From Achromobacter spanius (GTDB taxonomy: Bacteria; Pseudomonadota; Gammaproteobacteria; Burkholderiales; Burkholderiaceae_B), in NCBI RefSeq assembly GCF_003994415.1, contig NZ_CP034689.1:6572001-6636000 (forward strand): a stretch of DNA of 64,000 bases, written 5' to 3'. Shown here one piece after another: positions 8,721 through 17,964 of this stretch. Position numbers and translations under genes: made by a program. Position 1 is the first letter of the stretch. The number at the start of each line of letters is the position of its first letter. The notes under the pieces were generated by a model. It searched no databases, was not told where the DNA came from, and saw only the letters and a list, made by a program, of their open reading frames with translations.

Positions 8721-9344
8721 GTGTCCCTCCTACATCGCGCCTCCTTCCTTACCTCCGCAGCTCGCCTCGACCAGTTGCCGGCCGCCGGCGCTCCCGAGGT
8801 CTGCTTTGTCGGCCGCTCAAACGCCGGCAAATCCACGGCCATCAACGTGCTGTGCAACCAGCGCCGTCTTGCGTTTTCCAGCAAGACGCCGGGCCGCACG
8901 CGCTTGATCAACATGTTCGGCTTGCCCGACCCGCTGGATCCGGAAGGCCACATCGGTTTTCTCGTTGACTTGCCCGGCTACGGCTATGCGTCGGTCGCGC
9001 GCAACGAAAAAGAAAAATGGGCGGACATTCTCGGCGGCTATCTGCGCGACCGCGAGTCGCTTGCAGGCATCGTGCTGCTGATCGACATCCGCCGCGGCGT
9101 CACCGAACTTGACCGCCGCCTGGCCAACTTCATCGCCCCCACCGGACGCCCTGTGCTGGCGCTGCTGACCAAGGCCGACAAACTGCCTTACGGCCAGCGC
9201 ATGCGCACGGTGTTCTCCGTCCGCAAAGACCTGGCCGACATCGGCGCCCTGCACACCATCCCGTTCTCGGCGCCCGAGCGCATCGGGCTGGAAGAAGCCG
9301 GCGCCCACATTGAGAATTGGATTTCCCCCAAGGTCGAATCATGA
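8721..9344 (+). CDS. engB: GTP-binding protein EngB/YsxC (YihA)
   Basis: A small GTPase of 207 residues needed for large-subunit ribosome assembly and normal division. It has the P-loop GRSNAGKST (residues 31-39), the switch region KTPGRTRLIN, DLPGYGYAS, and the base-specificity motif LLTKADKLP. The start is a GTG at 8721, chosen because MSLLHRASF is the family N-terminus; much longer upstream extension is open but antisense to cytochrome c4. The stop overlaps the hemB start (ATGA), so the two are probably co-translated. Confidence 0.94.
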   Translation: MSLLHRASFLTSAARLDQLPAAGAPEVCFVGRSNAGKSTAINVLCNQRRLAFSSKTPGRTRLINMFGLPDPLDPEGHIGFLVDLPGYGYASVARNEKEKWADILGGYLRDRESLAGIVLLIDIRRGVTELDRRLANFIAPTGRPVLALLTKADKLPYGQRMRTVFSVRKDLADIGALHTIPFSAPERIGLEEAGAHIENWISPKVES

Positions 9345-10357
9345 ACCCGCAGATCATCACCCCTGAGTTTCCGGTTTCCCGCCCTCGCCGCCTGCGCCGC
9401 GACGACTTCACCCGCCGCCTGGTGCGCGAAAATGCGCTGACGGTCAATGACCTGATCTACCCCGTCTTCGTGGCCGACGGCACGGGCGTGCAGCAAGCCG
9501 TGGCGTCGTTGCCCGGCGTGGTCCGCTATTCGCTGGACACGCTGCTGCCGGTTGCCGAGCAATGCGTGAAACTGGGCATACCGGTGATGGCGCTGTTCCC
9601 CGTCATCGACCCCTCGCTGAAAACGCCCGACGGCGTCGAAGCCACCAACCCGCGCGGCCTGATTCCGCGCGTGGTGGGCGAACTGAAAAAGCGTTTCCCC
9701 GAACTCGGCATTCTGTGCGATGTGGCGCTGGACCCCTACACCAGCCATGGCCAGGACGGCGTCATCGACGAGAACGGCTACGTCATCAATGAAATCACGG
9801 TCGAGATCCTGGTCAAGCAGGCGCTGACCCAAGCCGCGGCCGGCGTCGACATGGTTGCCCCCAGCGACATGATGGACGGCCGCATCGGCGCGGTCCGCAA
9901 AGCACTGGAAGCCAACGGCCACATCCACACGCAGATCATGGCTTACTCGGCCAAGTACGCCAGCGCGTTCTACGGCCCGTTCCGCGACGCCGTGGGCTCG
10001 GCCACCAACCTGGGCAAGTCCAACAAAATGGCTTACCAGATGGACCCGGGCAACCTCGATGAAGCCTTGCGTGAAGTGGCGGCCGACCTGCACGAAGGCG
10101 CGGACATGGTCATGGTCAAGCCCGGCATGCCGTATCTGGACGTGCTGCGTCGCGTGAAAGACACCTTCCGCGTACCCACGTTCGCCTATCAGGTCAGCGG
10201 CGAATACGCGATGATCAAGGCCGCCGCCGCCAACGGCTGGCTGGACCACGACAAGGTCATGATGGAAGCGCTGCTGGCGTTCAAGCGCGCTGGCGCCGAC
10301 GGCATCTTGACGTACTTCGCCATCGAAGCGGCTACGCTGCTCAAGGCACAGCGCTAA
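9341..10357 (+). CDS. hemB: Delta-aminolevulinic acid dehydratase (porphobilinogen synthase)
   Basis: Condenses two 5-aminolevulinate molecules into porphobilinogen for haem and other tetrapyrroles. It has 338 residues, with Schiff-base lysines K205 in AYSAKYASAFYGPF and K260 in MVMVKPGMPYLD. The usual zinc-cysteine cluster is replaced by DVALDPYTSHGQDG, which marks the zinc-independent, magnesium-type enzyme. The start overlaps the engB stop by 4 bases. It ends convergently with the EamA gene, the two stop codons overlapping. Confidence 0.97.
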   Translation: MNPQIITPEFPVSRPRRLRRDDFTRRLVRENALTVNDLIYPVFVADGTGVQQAVASLPGVVRYSLDTLLPVAEQCVKLGIPVMALFPVIDPSLKTPDGVEATNPRGLIPRVVGELKKRFPELGILCDVALDPYTSHGQDGVIDENGYVINEITVEILVKQALTQAAAGVDMVAPSDMMDGRIGAVRKALEANGHIHTQIMAYSAKYASAFYGPFRDAVGSATNLGKSNKMAYQMDPGNLDEALREVAADLHEGADMVMVKPGMPYLDVLRRVKDTFRVPTFAYQVSGEYAMIKAAAANGWLDHDKVMMEALLAFKRAGADGILTYFAIEAATLLKAQR

Positions 10358-11289
10358 GCGGCTTTACGGGCAGGCGCCGGCGTCGTCCGGCGCAGCCCCA
10401 GCCACGTTCCGCCCAACACGCAGGCCAGGCCCAGCACATGGATCAAGGTGACGTGCTCATCCAGGAACAGCGACGCGAACAGCAGCCCGAATATCGGCAG
10501 CCAGTTCACGAACAAGGCCGCGCGGCTGATGCCCAGCCGCGCGATGCCCGCGTTCCAGATGATGTTGCTGACGCCTGAGGCGATCACCGCCGAAAACAGC
10601 AGCACCAGCCACGGCCACCACGTCATCTGCCACGTATCGGTCTGATAAGAAGACGGCGTCACCAGCGCGTGCGCCACCAGCATCAGCCCGCCTGCCAGGT
10701 ACATGTACCAAAGCATGCCCAGCGGATCCATCGTGCGCGACATGCGCTGGATCACCAGCCCGCCACACACGAACACCAGCACGGCCACGAAAACAACCGC
10801 ATCGCCCCAGCCGGTCAGGCCGAACTGCGCCCCACTGCCCGCCACCACCATGCCCACGCCCAGCAGGCCGAGCAATGCCCCGCAGATGCGTACCGTGGTC
10901 AGTTTTTCGCGATAGAACAGCGCGGCCAGCAATGCCGACAACAATGGGCTGGTGGCCATGATCAGCGTGCCGTTGGCCGCCGACGAGAACCGCAGCCCGG
11001 ACACCAGCGCTACCTGGTGCGCGTACACCACCAGGAAGCCCGCCAGCGCCACCCAGCCCAGCTCCACGCGACCCAGCTTGGGTACGCGGCCTCGACGGGC
11101 CTTGATGATCAGGGTGACGGTGATGAACGCAATGACGATCCGAACGGCGGCCAGCGCCTGGATGTCCATATGCTGCGTGAGGTACTTGATGGAGACGATG
11201 TTCAGGCCCCATGTGGCCATGACGAACATCAATTGAAGATAGATAAGACCTTGTCGGTCTTGGCTTGCATCAACTGTTGGGGACGTCAC
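10354..11289 (-). CDS. EamA/DMT family transporter
   Basis: An inner-membrane protein of 311 residues with about ten hydrophobic segments arranged as two EamA repeats (first starting LIYLQLMFVMATWGLNIVSIKYL, second around VVFVAVLVFVCGGLVIQRM). Members export amino acids, metabolites or drugs by proton exchange; the substrate cannot be inferred. Its stop codon overlaps that of hemB on the other strand with no room for an intergenic terminator. The N-terminal 16 residues are polar and probably cytoplasmic. Confidence 0.88.
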   Translation of the reverse strand: MTSPTVDASQDRQGLIYLQLMFVMATWGLNIVSIKYLTQHMDIQALAAVRIVIAFITVTLIIKARRGRVPKLGRVELGWVALAGFLVVYAHQVALVSGLRFSSAANGTLIMATSPLLSALLAALFYREKLTTVRICGALLGLLGVGMVVAGSGAQFGLTGWGDAVVFVAVLVFVCGGLVIQRMSRTMDPLGMLWYMYLAGGLMLVAHALVTPSSYQTDTWQMTWWPWLVLLFSAVIASGVSNIIWNAGIARLGISRAALFVNWLPIFGLLFASLFLDEHVTLIHVLGLACVLGGTWLGLRRTTPAPARKAA

Positions 11290-11358
11290 GGGCGCCGGCC
11301 TGGTGGGAGTGGGATGCGCCGCCCACGCGGCGCAGCCGCCATGGTATATCGCCCGTCG

Positions 11359-13287
11359 TCAGCGCACCAGCACCTTGTCCAACGATTGGGTGAAGCGCTT
11401 GGCGTCCTGGAAACCGACGACGCGCGCGTCCGGCAGTTCCTTGCCGCCCGGTTCAAAGAACATGATGCCCGGCGGGCCGAACAGGCGGAAGCGCTTGAGC
11501 AGGGCCCGGTCATCAGCGTTGTTCGCGGTGACGTCGGCCTGCACCAACAACATGCCCGACATGCGCTGCGCCACGCCCGGATCAGTAAACGTGAACCGCT
11601 CCATTTCGCGGCACGACACGCACCAGTCGGCATAGAAATCCAGCATGACCGGCTGGGTGCTCTGCGCCAGCAGCGCATCCAATTCCGCGTTGTTGCGCAC
11701 GCGGGTGAACTGAAGCTCGCCTTTGGTGACGGCCGTGCCCACGGATGCGTCGGCACGCGCGGCCAGATGCGACAAGGGTTGCAGCACGTCGCGCCCGCCG
11801 CTGGCCGCGCCCACCAGCCATGCGGCGGCGGCAAGCGCCAGCAGCAGCCCCAGCCCCTTGCCGAACATGCGTCCGGCACCGGCACCGTCGGGCAAGGAAT
11901 CAAACGCACGCAGCATCACCGCCGAAACAACCGCCAGGAAGGCCCAGCCCGTCATCTGCACCCAGGTGGGCACCACCGGTATCAGCATCCACCACGCCGT
12001 CGCCAGCAGCAGCATCCCGAACAGGCGCTTGACGCCGTCCATCCAGGGGCCGGCCTTGGGCAGCAAGGCGCCCGACGATGCGCCCACGATCAACAATGGC
12101 ACGCCCATGCCCCAGGCCATGGCGAACAGGGCCGAGCCGCCCAGCACCACGTCGCCCGTCTGCGAGATATACAACAGCGCTCCGGCCAGCGGCGCGGCAA
12201 CGCAAGGCCCGACGATCAGGGCTGACAAAGCGCCCATCACCAGCGCACCGGTGTAGCGGCCGCCTGGAACGCGCGACGAGCGCTCGGACAGCTTGGCCTG
12301 CACGCCTGACGGCATCTGGAACGTGAAGACATCAAACATCGCCAGCGCCAACACGGTCAGCAGGATGGCGAACAGCGTCAGGATCCACGGGGTCTGCAAC
12401 CAGGCGGCCAGGCCGGCGCCGCTCAAGCCGGCGGCCACGCCCAGCGCGGTGTAGACCACTGACATGCCCAGCACATACATCGCCGCCAAGGCCAGGCCGC
12501 GTCCCCGCGAGGGTCGGGCCTGCGCCGCGCCGCCCAGCACGATCGACGACAGGATGGGAATCATCGGCAGCACGCAGGGAGTGAACGCCAGCAACAAGCC
12601 CAGAATCAGGAACACGCCGGCCGTCTTGGCCCAACCCAGGCCGCCCAGCGCGTCGGCCAGGCCGGTGTCGCCAGCATTGACCAGTGCGCCCAAGCCCGTG
12701 GATGCGGGGGCCGACGTGGCCTGTCCGTCTTGTATCGCTTGTCCTGTTGTTCCGGCCGACCCGCCCGCCAGCGCATAACCGCCCGCAACCGGAGTCAGCT
12801 TGACGCTGCTGTCCATGGGCGGATAGCACAGGCCAGCATCCGCGCAGCCCTGCCCGGTCAAAGTCAGGGTAAAGGGCTGCCCGCCCGCGCCGACCGGCAC
12901 GCGGATCATCACATCCTTGTGAAAGACCTCCATGTCCTTTTCAAAGGTCGGGTCGTACTTGACCTCGCCTTTGGGGTAGACCGCCTCGCCCAATGTGGTG
13001 GCGCCGATCGGGCTAATCGTGATGCCGAAGCGCTCACGGTACATGTAGTAGCCGGGCGCGACCTTGTAATGCAGTTCCAAGGTATCGGGCGCGGCCATCC
13101 GCGCACTGAACACGAACGCCTTTTCGGGTTCCAGGAACTCGGTTTCGGCCTGCGCGGCCGCTTGCCAGGTCAGCAGCAACAGCGCCGTCGCCAGCAACAC
13201 CAGGCTGCGCCAGATCAAGGCGCGCGCCGCGCGGATGGCATGAATCGGGCGCCCCGGCGCACCGACGATACCGGCAAGTTGCAACAT
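11359..13287 (-). CDS. dsbD: Thiol:disulfide interchange protein DsbD
   Basis: A reductant conduit moving electrons from cytoplasmic thioredoxin to periplasmic DsbC, DsbE-type and other oxidised proteins. At 642 residues it has all three parts: a signal region followed by the alpha domain with its cysteine pair in CADAGLCYPP, eight membrane segments with the cysteines in FTPCVLPMIP and VGPCVAAPLAG, and a C-terminal thioredoxin domain with WCVSCREME. The chosen ATG at 13287 has GAGAG upstream; a longer open frame upstream is antisense-like and includes cutA in another frame. Its start overlaps the cutA stop by one base (TAATG), so they are co-transcribed. Confidence 0.95.
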   Translation of the reverse strand: MLQLAGIVGAPGRPIHAIRAARALIWRSLVLLATALLLLTWQAAAQAETEFLEPEKAFVFSARMAAPDTLELHYKVAPGYYMYRERFGITISPIGATTLGEAVYPKGEVKYDPTFEKDMEVFHKDVMIRVPVGAGGQPFTLTLTGQGCADAGLCYPPMDSSVKLTPVAGGYALAGGSAGTTGQAIQDGQATSAPASTGLGALVNAGDTGLADALGGLGWAKTAGVFLILGLLLAFTPCVLPMIPILSSIVLGGAAQARPSRGRGLALAAMYVLGMSVVYTALGVAAGLSGAGLAAWLQTPWILTLFAILLTVLALAMFDVFTFQMPSGVQAKLSERSSRVPGGRYTGALVMGALSALIVGPCVAAPLAGALLYISQTGDVVLGGSALFAMAWGMGVPLLIVGASSGALLPKAGPWMDGVKRLFGMLLLATAWWMLIPVVPTWVQMTGWAFLAVVSAVMLRAFDSLPDGAGAGRMFGKGLGLLLALAAAAWLVGAASGGRDVLQPLSHLAARADASVGTAVTKGELQFTRVRNNAELDALLAQSTQPVMLDFYADWCVSCREMERFTFTDPGVAQRMSGMLLVQADVTANNADDRALLKRFRLFGPPGIMFFEPGGKELPDARVVGFQDAKRFTQSLDKVLVR

Positions 13288-13634
13288 TATTCTCTCTTGG
13301 TTTGCTTGACAGCCGTCTGCTCGCGAACCCAATCCAGATAGGGTGCGGCGCCGCCGATTACCGGCAGCACAATGATTTCGGGCACATCGTAGGGATGCAT
13401 CTGCGCCAGGGCCTGAACAACGGCCTGATGACGCGCGTAGGTGGTCTTGATGTGGATGGGGACTTCTTCCGTCCCCTCGACCACGCCGTTCCACAGATAG
13501 ATGGACAGGCCCGGCGCGCCAAGGTTCACACATGCGGCCAATCCGTCTTCAACCAGCACATGCGCGATGCGCTTGGCCAGCAAGAGATCAGGCGCATTGC
13601 TGATGACCAGCACGACGTCGTCATCGCGCAACAT
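13287..13634 (-). CDS. cutA: Divalent-cation tolerance protein CutA
   Basis: A 115-residue trimeric ferredoxin-fold protein (VVLVISNAPDLLLAKRIAHVLV, then NLGAPGLSIYLWNG and HPYDVPEIIVLP), the hallmark pattern of CutA1. It was linked to copper tolerance in E. coli, partly through its operon with dsbD, but its biochemical role is still unsettled. The same cutA-dsbD order is kept here. The ATG at 13634 is preceded by a strong AGGAG, and the stop overlaps the dsbD start by one base. Confidence 0.94.
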   Translation of the reverse strand: MLRDDDVVLVISNAPDLLLAKRIAHVLVEDGLAACVNLGAPGLSIYLWNGVVEGTEEVPIHIKTTYARHQAVVQALAQMHPYDVPEIIVLPVIGGAAPYLDWVREQTAVKQTKRE

Positions 13635-13804
13635 GGAGGCTCCTTGAGATACCCTTGTGGGATGTAACTCGGGGTATTTTATCGGTATTGCGCCGAACGC
13701 CGGTTGTCGAGTCCAGGCCCGCAAATCCGCGCTCGGACCGCCGCAGCCTGCATCTGCTGCCGTATCGACGCCGCCATCATGCCACCCGCTTTCACGAGGC
13801 CCGC

Positions 13805-14242
13805 ATGCCAGACCAATGCCTGTTCTGCCGGATCGCCCGGCACGAGATTCCCGCCCACATCATTCATGAAGACGAGCGTTTGATGGCCTTCCTGGACATC
13901 CAACCCGTGCGGCCGGGACACACGCTGATCATTCCGAAGCAGCATTACCCGTACTTCGAGGACATGCCGGCCGACCTGGCGGGGCACATCGTGAATCTAG
14001 GGCAAAAGCTGGGCCGCCACATGAAGCGCCTGTACGACGTGGAACGGGTGGGATTCGCCTTCACCGGCATACACGTGGCGCACGCCCACGCGCACGTCAT
14101 TCCCATGCACCACACGCAGGACGTCACGTCCACGGCATACATCGAACAGCAGAACCTGACGTTCAAGATGCCGCCACAACCGCCTCAGGAGGTGCTGGCG
14201 GCCACTGCCGCGCAATTACGCGGGGAACTGCACGCGTCCTGA
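13805..14242 (+). CDS. HIT family nucleotide hydrolase/transferase
   Basis: A 145-residue histidine-triad protein with the catalytic HAHAHVI motif (within HVAHAHAHVIPMHH) and the N-terminal FCRIARHEIPAHIIHEDE pattern. HIT hydrolases cleave phosphoramidate or phosphoanhydride bonds of nucleotides such as AMP-lysine or dinucleoside polyphosphates. The start at 13805 is fixed by the family N-terminus; there is open frame further upstream without protein-like sequence. It is divergent from cutA-dsbD and convergent with the ribosomal cluster, separated from it by a strong terminator. Confidence 0.9.
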   Translation: MPDQCLFCRIARHEIPAHIIHEDERLMAFLDIQPVRPGHTLIIPKQHYPYFEDMPADLAGHIVNLGQKLGRHMKRLYDVERVGFAFTGIHVAHAHAHVIPMHHTQDVTSTAYIEQQNLTFKMPPQPPQEVLAATAAQLRGELHAS

Positions 14243-14300
14243 TTTGAAGCGCGAGGCGGATGCGCCAACGCCGGACACGCAAATGCCCAGCGCAAATAAA

Positions 14301-14330
14301 ACAAGGGCGGGTCCGAAGACCCGCCCTTGT
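14301..14330. terminator. Terminator ending the rpoA-rplQ unit
   Basis: A perfect 13-bp stem (ACAAGGGCGGGTC and its complement) closes on a four-base loop; on the minus strand the loop is C-UUCG-G, an extra-stable tetraloop, followed by TTTTATTT. This is the final terminator of the spc-alpha ribosomal segment and also faces the HIT gene. Confidence 0.9.
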
Positions 14331-14350
14331 CGCTTATCTAGCAACCGAAT

Positions 14351-14743
14351 TTATTCGGCGCTGTCCTCAGCGGCTTCATCAACTTCCGGACGGTCAACCA
14401 GTTCCATGAAAGCCATGGGAGCGTTGTCGCCTTGACGGAAGCCCATCTTCAGCACGCGGGTGTAGCCACCGTTACGGGCCGCGTAGCGCGGGCCGATTTC
14501 GGCAAACAGCTTCACCACCGCATCGCGATCGCGCAGACGGGCAAATGCCAGACGCTTGTTCGCCAGCGTGGGCTCTTTGCCCAGCGTGATCAGGGGTTCG
14601 ATGACGCGGCGCAATTCTTTCGCCTTCGGCAGCGTGGTCTTGATGGCTTCGTGAGTGATCAACGAAACGGCCATGTTGCGGAACATGGCAAGACGGTGAC
14701 TGCTGGTGCGGTTGAGCTTACGCAAGCCATTACCGTGACGCAT
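14351..14743 (-). CDS. rplQ: 50S ribosomal protein L17
   Basis: Large-subunit protein of 130 residues (E. coli 127) with the conserved N-terminus MRHGNGLRKLNRTSSHR that contacts 23S rRNA near the exit tunnel. The acidic C-terminal tail (EVDEAAEDSAE) is lineage-specific. It is the last gene of the alpha segment, 184 bases after rpoA, and is followed by a strong terminator. The spacer to rpoA contains a GCCCG...CGGGC hairpin of unknown purpose. Confidence 0.98.
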   Translation of the reverse strand: MRHGNGLRKLNRTSSHRLAMFRNMAVSLITHEAIKTTLPKAKELRRVIEPLITLGKEPTLANKRLAFARLRDRDAVVKLFAEIGPRYAARNGGYTRVLKMGFRQGDNAPMAFMELVDRPEVDEAAEDSAE

Positions 14744-14927
14744 GATAAGTTTCCTTTGAATCTAAAGATGGCGTTCGCCATCGGGTTGCCGGCTCTTCTA
14801 TCAACCTGCAATCAGGCTGCGGTCCGGTAGAAAACGGTGCATTTTACGACGAATTCGCAAACCGCCCGACGGGGTTGCCGGGCGTTGCAGGAGACGCCCC
14901 GTTGCCAGGGCGCCACCCGTTTAAAGC

Positions 14928-15914
14928 TTAGGGACGCTCCAGGCCCAGGGGCGGCCAGTTCTCGAGCTTCATGCCCAAGGTCAAGCCACGCGCAGCCAGA
15001 ACTTCCTTGATTTCGTTGAGCGACTTGCGACCCAGGTTCGGGGTCTTGAGCAGCTCGTTTTCGGTACGCTGGATCAGGTCGCCGATGTAGTAGATGTTTT
15101 CGGCCTTCAGGCAGTTGGCCGAACGCACGGTCAGTTCCAGGTCGTCGACCGGACGCAGCAGGACCGGGTCGATCTGCGGCGTGCCGCGGACCGGCGCTTC
15201 GTACGAATCGCCAGCACCTTCCAGCGCGGCGAAGACCGAGATCTGGTCCATCAGGATGCGAGCCGACTGGCGAACCGCTTCCTCGGGCGAGATCACGCCG
15301 TTGGTTTCGATGTCCAGAACCAGCTTGTCCAGGTCGGTGCGCTGTTCCACACGGGCGCTTTCCACCGCGTAGCTGACGCGGCGAACCGGGCTGAACGAAG
15401 CGTCCAGAACGATGCGGCCGATGGTGTGGGTGCGGTCTTCCGACAGCGCGCGCACGTTGCCCGGCACGTAGCCACGGCCCTTCTCGACCTTGATCTGCAT
15501 TTCCAGCTTGCCTGCGTCCGTCAGGTTGCAGATGGCATGGCCGGGGTTGATGATCTCGACGTCGTGCGGCAGCTCGATGTCGCTGGCCAGCACGGTGCCC
15601 GCGCCGGTCTTGCGCAGAACCAGGGTCACTTCGTCGCGATTGTGCAGCTTGAAAACCACGCCCTTCAGGTTCAGCAGGATGTCGACGACATCTTCGCGAA
15701 CGCCCGGGATGGTCGAATATTCGTGCACCACGCCCGTCATTTGCACTTCGGTCGGCGCGTAGCCGGTCATCGAAGACAGCAGGATGCGGCGCAGGGCGTT
15801 GCCCAGAGTATGACCGTAGCCACGCTCGAACGGCTCCATCACGATCTTGGCATGGTGCGTGCCGACCGGTTCGACTTCAATGGAGCGCGGCTTCAGAAAA
15901 CCTTGAGTGGACAT
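14928..15914 (-). CDS. rpoA: RNA polymerase subunit alpha
   Basis: The 328-residue assembly scaffold of RNA polymerase. The N-terminal domain has the dimerisation region FERGYGHTLGNALRRILLSS, and the C-terminal domain (from about residue 250) contains the UP-element and activator surface (KAENIYYIGDLIQRTENELLKTPNLGRKSLNEIKEVLAARG). It sits in its usual place between rpsD and rplQ on the minus strand, with about 214 bases separating it from rpsD. There is nothing unusual in length or motifs. Confidence 0.98.
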   Translation of the reverse strand: MSTQGFLKPRSIEVEPVGTHHAKIVMEPFERGYGHTLGNALRRILLSSMTGYAPTEVQMTGVVHEYSTIPGVREDVVDILLNLKGVVFKLHNRDEVTLVLRKTGAGTVLASDIELPHDVEIINPGHAICNLTDAGKLEMQIKVEKGRGYVPGNVRALSEDRTHTIGRIVLDASFSPVRRVSYAVESARVEQRTDLDKLVLDIETNGVISPEEAVRQSARILMDQISVFAALEGAGDSYEAPVRGTPQIDPVLLRPVDDLELTVRSANCLKAENIYYIGDLIQRTENELLKTPNLGRKSLNEIKEVLAARGLTLGMKLENWPPLGLERP

Positions 15915-16128
15915 TTACTGTGTTCCTTTTCAATACCCTCGGCTCGTTACACCGATAAGGCTGATGGACAGGGTGAAACATGAAACTCGGGCGGCGCGAA
16001 AACGCCGGCCGATACTTACCGCAAAGCCCGCCCCACCAAACGGCGGAAAGCGGGCTGCTGCGAGACGTGCAAACGGGTCGCGAGACCAGTAGCCGGCACA
16101 CCTGCGAAGGAGGCGCCGGCCGACCTGA

Positions 16129-16752
16129 TTAACGCGAGTACAGTTCGACGACCATCGATTCGTTGATGTCGCGAGCGACGTCAGCGCGATCGGGAGCCGA
16201 CTTGAACGTACCGGTCAGCTTGGTCGTGTCGACTTCCACCCATTGGGGGATGCCGATGCTGGTGGCCAGGTCGAGCGATTCCTTGATACGGCCTTGCTTC
16301 TTGGCCTTTTCGCGGATCGAGATGACGTCACCAGCCTTGACCAGCATCGAAGCGATGTCAGCCGTGTGGCCGTTCAGTTCGATGGCGCGGTGGCTGACCA
16401 ACTGGCGAGCTTCGGCGCGCGTCGAGCCGAAGCCCATGCGGTAGACGACGTTGTCCAGGCGCGATTCCAGCAGCTGGATCAGGGTTTCGCCCGTGTTGCC
16501 ACGGCGACGCTCTGCTTCAGCGAAGTACTTGCGGAATTGCTTTTCCAGCACGCCGTACATGCGCTTCAGCTTTTGCTTTTCGCGCAGCTGCAGGCCGTAG
16601 TCGGAAGTGCGGGCACCCGAAGTGCGGCCGTGTTGGCCAGGCTTGGAATCCAGCTTGCACTTGGAATCCAGCGAGCGACGGGCGCTCTTCAGGAACAGGT
16701 CAGTACCCTCGCGGCGCGAGAGCTTGCATTTGGGTCCAATATAACGTGCCAT
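16129..16752 (-). CDS. rpsD: 30S ribosomal protein S4
   Basis: A primary 16S rRNA-binding protein of 207 residues (E. coli 206), starting MARYIGPKCKLSRREGTDLF, with the S4 RNA-binding domain around residues 97-160 (RLDNVVYRMGFGSTRAEARQ). In E. coli S4 is the translational repressor of the alpha operon; here it follows rpsK by 11 bases, so similar feedback is plausible but not shown. Confidence 0.98.
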   Translation of the reverse strand: MARYIGPKCKLSRREGTDLFLKSARRSLDSKCKLDSKPGQHGRTSGARTSDYGLQLREKQKLKRMYGVLEKQFRKYFAEAERRRGNTGETLIQLLESRLDNVVYRMGFGSTRAEARQLVSHRAIELNGHTADIASMLVKAGDVISIREKAKKQGRIKESLDLATSIGIPQWVEVDTTKLTGTFKSAPDRADVARDINESMVVELYSR

Positions 16753-16763
16753 GTGGATTCCCT

Positions 16764-17165
16764 TTAGATACGACGACGCTTCGGCGGACGGCAGCCGTTG
16801 TGCGGAACGGGCGTGATGTCGGCGATGGACGAAATCTTGATGCCCAGCGCGTTCAGCGCGCGGACAGACGATTCGCGGCCAGGACCGGGGCCCTTGATGC
16901 GCACTTCCAGCGTCTTGATGCCGTATTCCAGCGCGACGCGGCCAGCCGTTTCAGCGGCGACTTGCGCGGCAAACGGGGTCGACTTACGCGAACCCTTGAA
17001 ACCAGCACCACCCGAAGTGGCCCACGACAAAGCGTTGCCCTGACGGTCGGTGATGGTGATGATGGTGTTGTTGAACGAAGCGTGAACGTGCGCGATGCCG
17101 TCCGAGACGTTCTTCTTAACCTTTTTGCGCACGCGCGAAGCGCCGCTGGTGGAAGCTTTCGCCAT
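16764..17165 (-). CDS. rpsK: 30S ribosomal protein S11
   Basis: Small-subunit platform protein of 133 residues (E. coli 129), with the rRNA- and mRNA-facing core HVHASFNNTIITITDRQG and a basic C-terminus ending NGCRPPKRRRI. It helps shape the mRNA exit site together with S7 and S18. It sits between rpsM and rpsD with short spacers, as usual. Confidence 0.98.
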   Translation of the reverse strand: MAKASTSGASRVRKKVKKNVSDGIAHVHASFNNTIITITDRQGNALSWATSGGAGFKGSRKSTPFAAQVAAETAGRVALEYGIKTLEVRIKGPGPGRESSVRALNALGIKISSIADITPVPHNGCRPPKRRRI

Positions 17166-17180
17166 AATCCAGTTCCTCGA

Positions 17181-17546
17181 TTATTTCTTCAGGGACGCAG
17201 CAGCACGACGCGGGCCCTTACGGGTCCGGGCGTTGGTGCGAGTGCGCTGGCCGCGCACGGGCAAACCGCGCTTGTGACGCATACCGCGGTAGGTTCCCAG
17301 GTCGATCAAACGCTTGATCGAGAGCTGTACTTCACGACGCAGGTCGCCTTCAACCGTGAACAAACCAACATGTTCGCGGACGCGTTCCAATTCAGCGTCG
17401 TTCAGATCCTTGACCTTTTTGTCAAAGGGTACGTTTGCCGCTTCGCAGATTTTGCGAGCGCGCGTACGACCAATGCCAAAAATGGCGGTCAGTCCGATCT
17501 CGGCGTGCTGTTGCGGCGGGATGTTAATGCCAGCAATACGGGCCAT
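17181..17546 (-). CDS. rpsM: 30S ribosomal protein S13
   Basis: Small-subunit head protein of 121 residues (E. coli 118). The N-terminus MARIAGINIPPQQHAEIGL and the basic tail RGQRTRTNARTRKGPRR are diagnostic; the tail contacts P-site tRNA and the B1 intersubunit bridge. It is the first gene of the classical alpha operon, here directly following rpmJ in the same run. Confidence 0.98.
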   Translation of the reverse strand: MARIAGINIPPQQHAEIGLTAIFGIGRTRARKICEAANVPFDKKVKDLNDAELERVREHVGLFTVEGDLRREVQLSIKRLIDLGTYRGMRHKRGLPVRGQRTRTNARTRKGPRRAAASLKK

Positions 17547-17589
17547 GACTATTCCTTGAATAAATCTGTTGCGTAGTCGCTAACCCGAG

Positions 17590-17703
17590 TTAGCCTTGAC
17601 GCTGCTTGTGACGCGGGTCGGTGCAGATAACACGCACCACGCCGTGACGTTTGATAACTTTGCAGTTGCGGCAGATCCGCTTAACCGATGCCATTACTTT
17701 CAT
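17590..17703 (-). CDS. rpmJ: 50S ribosomal protein L36
   Basis: A 37-residue protein, too short to be caught by usual length cut-offs, read directly from the minus strand: it starts [19 protein letters not shown] and ends DPRHKQRQG. Residues C11, C14, C27 and H32 form the zinc site, so this is the zinc-containing (C+) paralogue. It lies between infA and rpsM, the usual position. Having the zinc form means that a zinc-free partner, if present, is elsewhere in the genome. Confidence 0.96.
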
Positions 17704-17737
17704 GGTTGACTCCTAATTTTCCGTAATCCGGTTCCGC

Positions 17738-17956
17738 TCATTTGGAGCGGAAAACTATCCTGGCTCGCGTCAGATCATAGGGCGTGAGCTCCACTGTGAC
17801 CTTGTCACCCGGCAGGATCCGGATGTAATGCATACGCATCTTGCCGGAAATATGGCCCAACACCACGTGGCCGTTTTCGAGCTTGACGCGAAATGTCGCG
17901 TTCGGGAGGTTCTCAAGAACCTCGCCTTGCATCTGAATGACGTCGTCCTTGGACAT
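17738..17956 (-). CDS. infA: Translation initiation factor IF-1
   Basis: A 72-residue OB-fold protein (MSKDDVIQMQGEVLENLP, then VLGHISGKMRMHYIRILPGD) that blocks the A site during initiation. It matches IF-1 in length exactly. Its position between secY and rpmJ is characteristic of betaproteobacteria and many other bacteria, but not of E. coli, where infA lies elsewhere. Only 8 bases separate it from secY. Confidence 0.98.
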   Translation of the reverse strand: MSKDDVIQMQGEVLENLPNATFRVKLENGHVVLGHISGKMRMHYIRILPGDKVTVELTPYDLTRARIVFRSK

Positions 17957-17964
17957 TCTTTTGC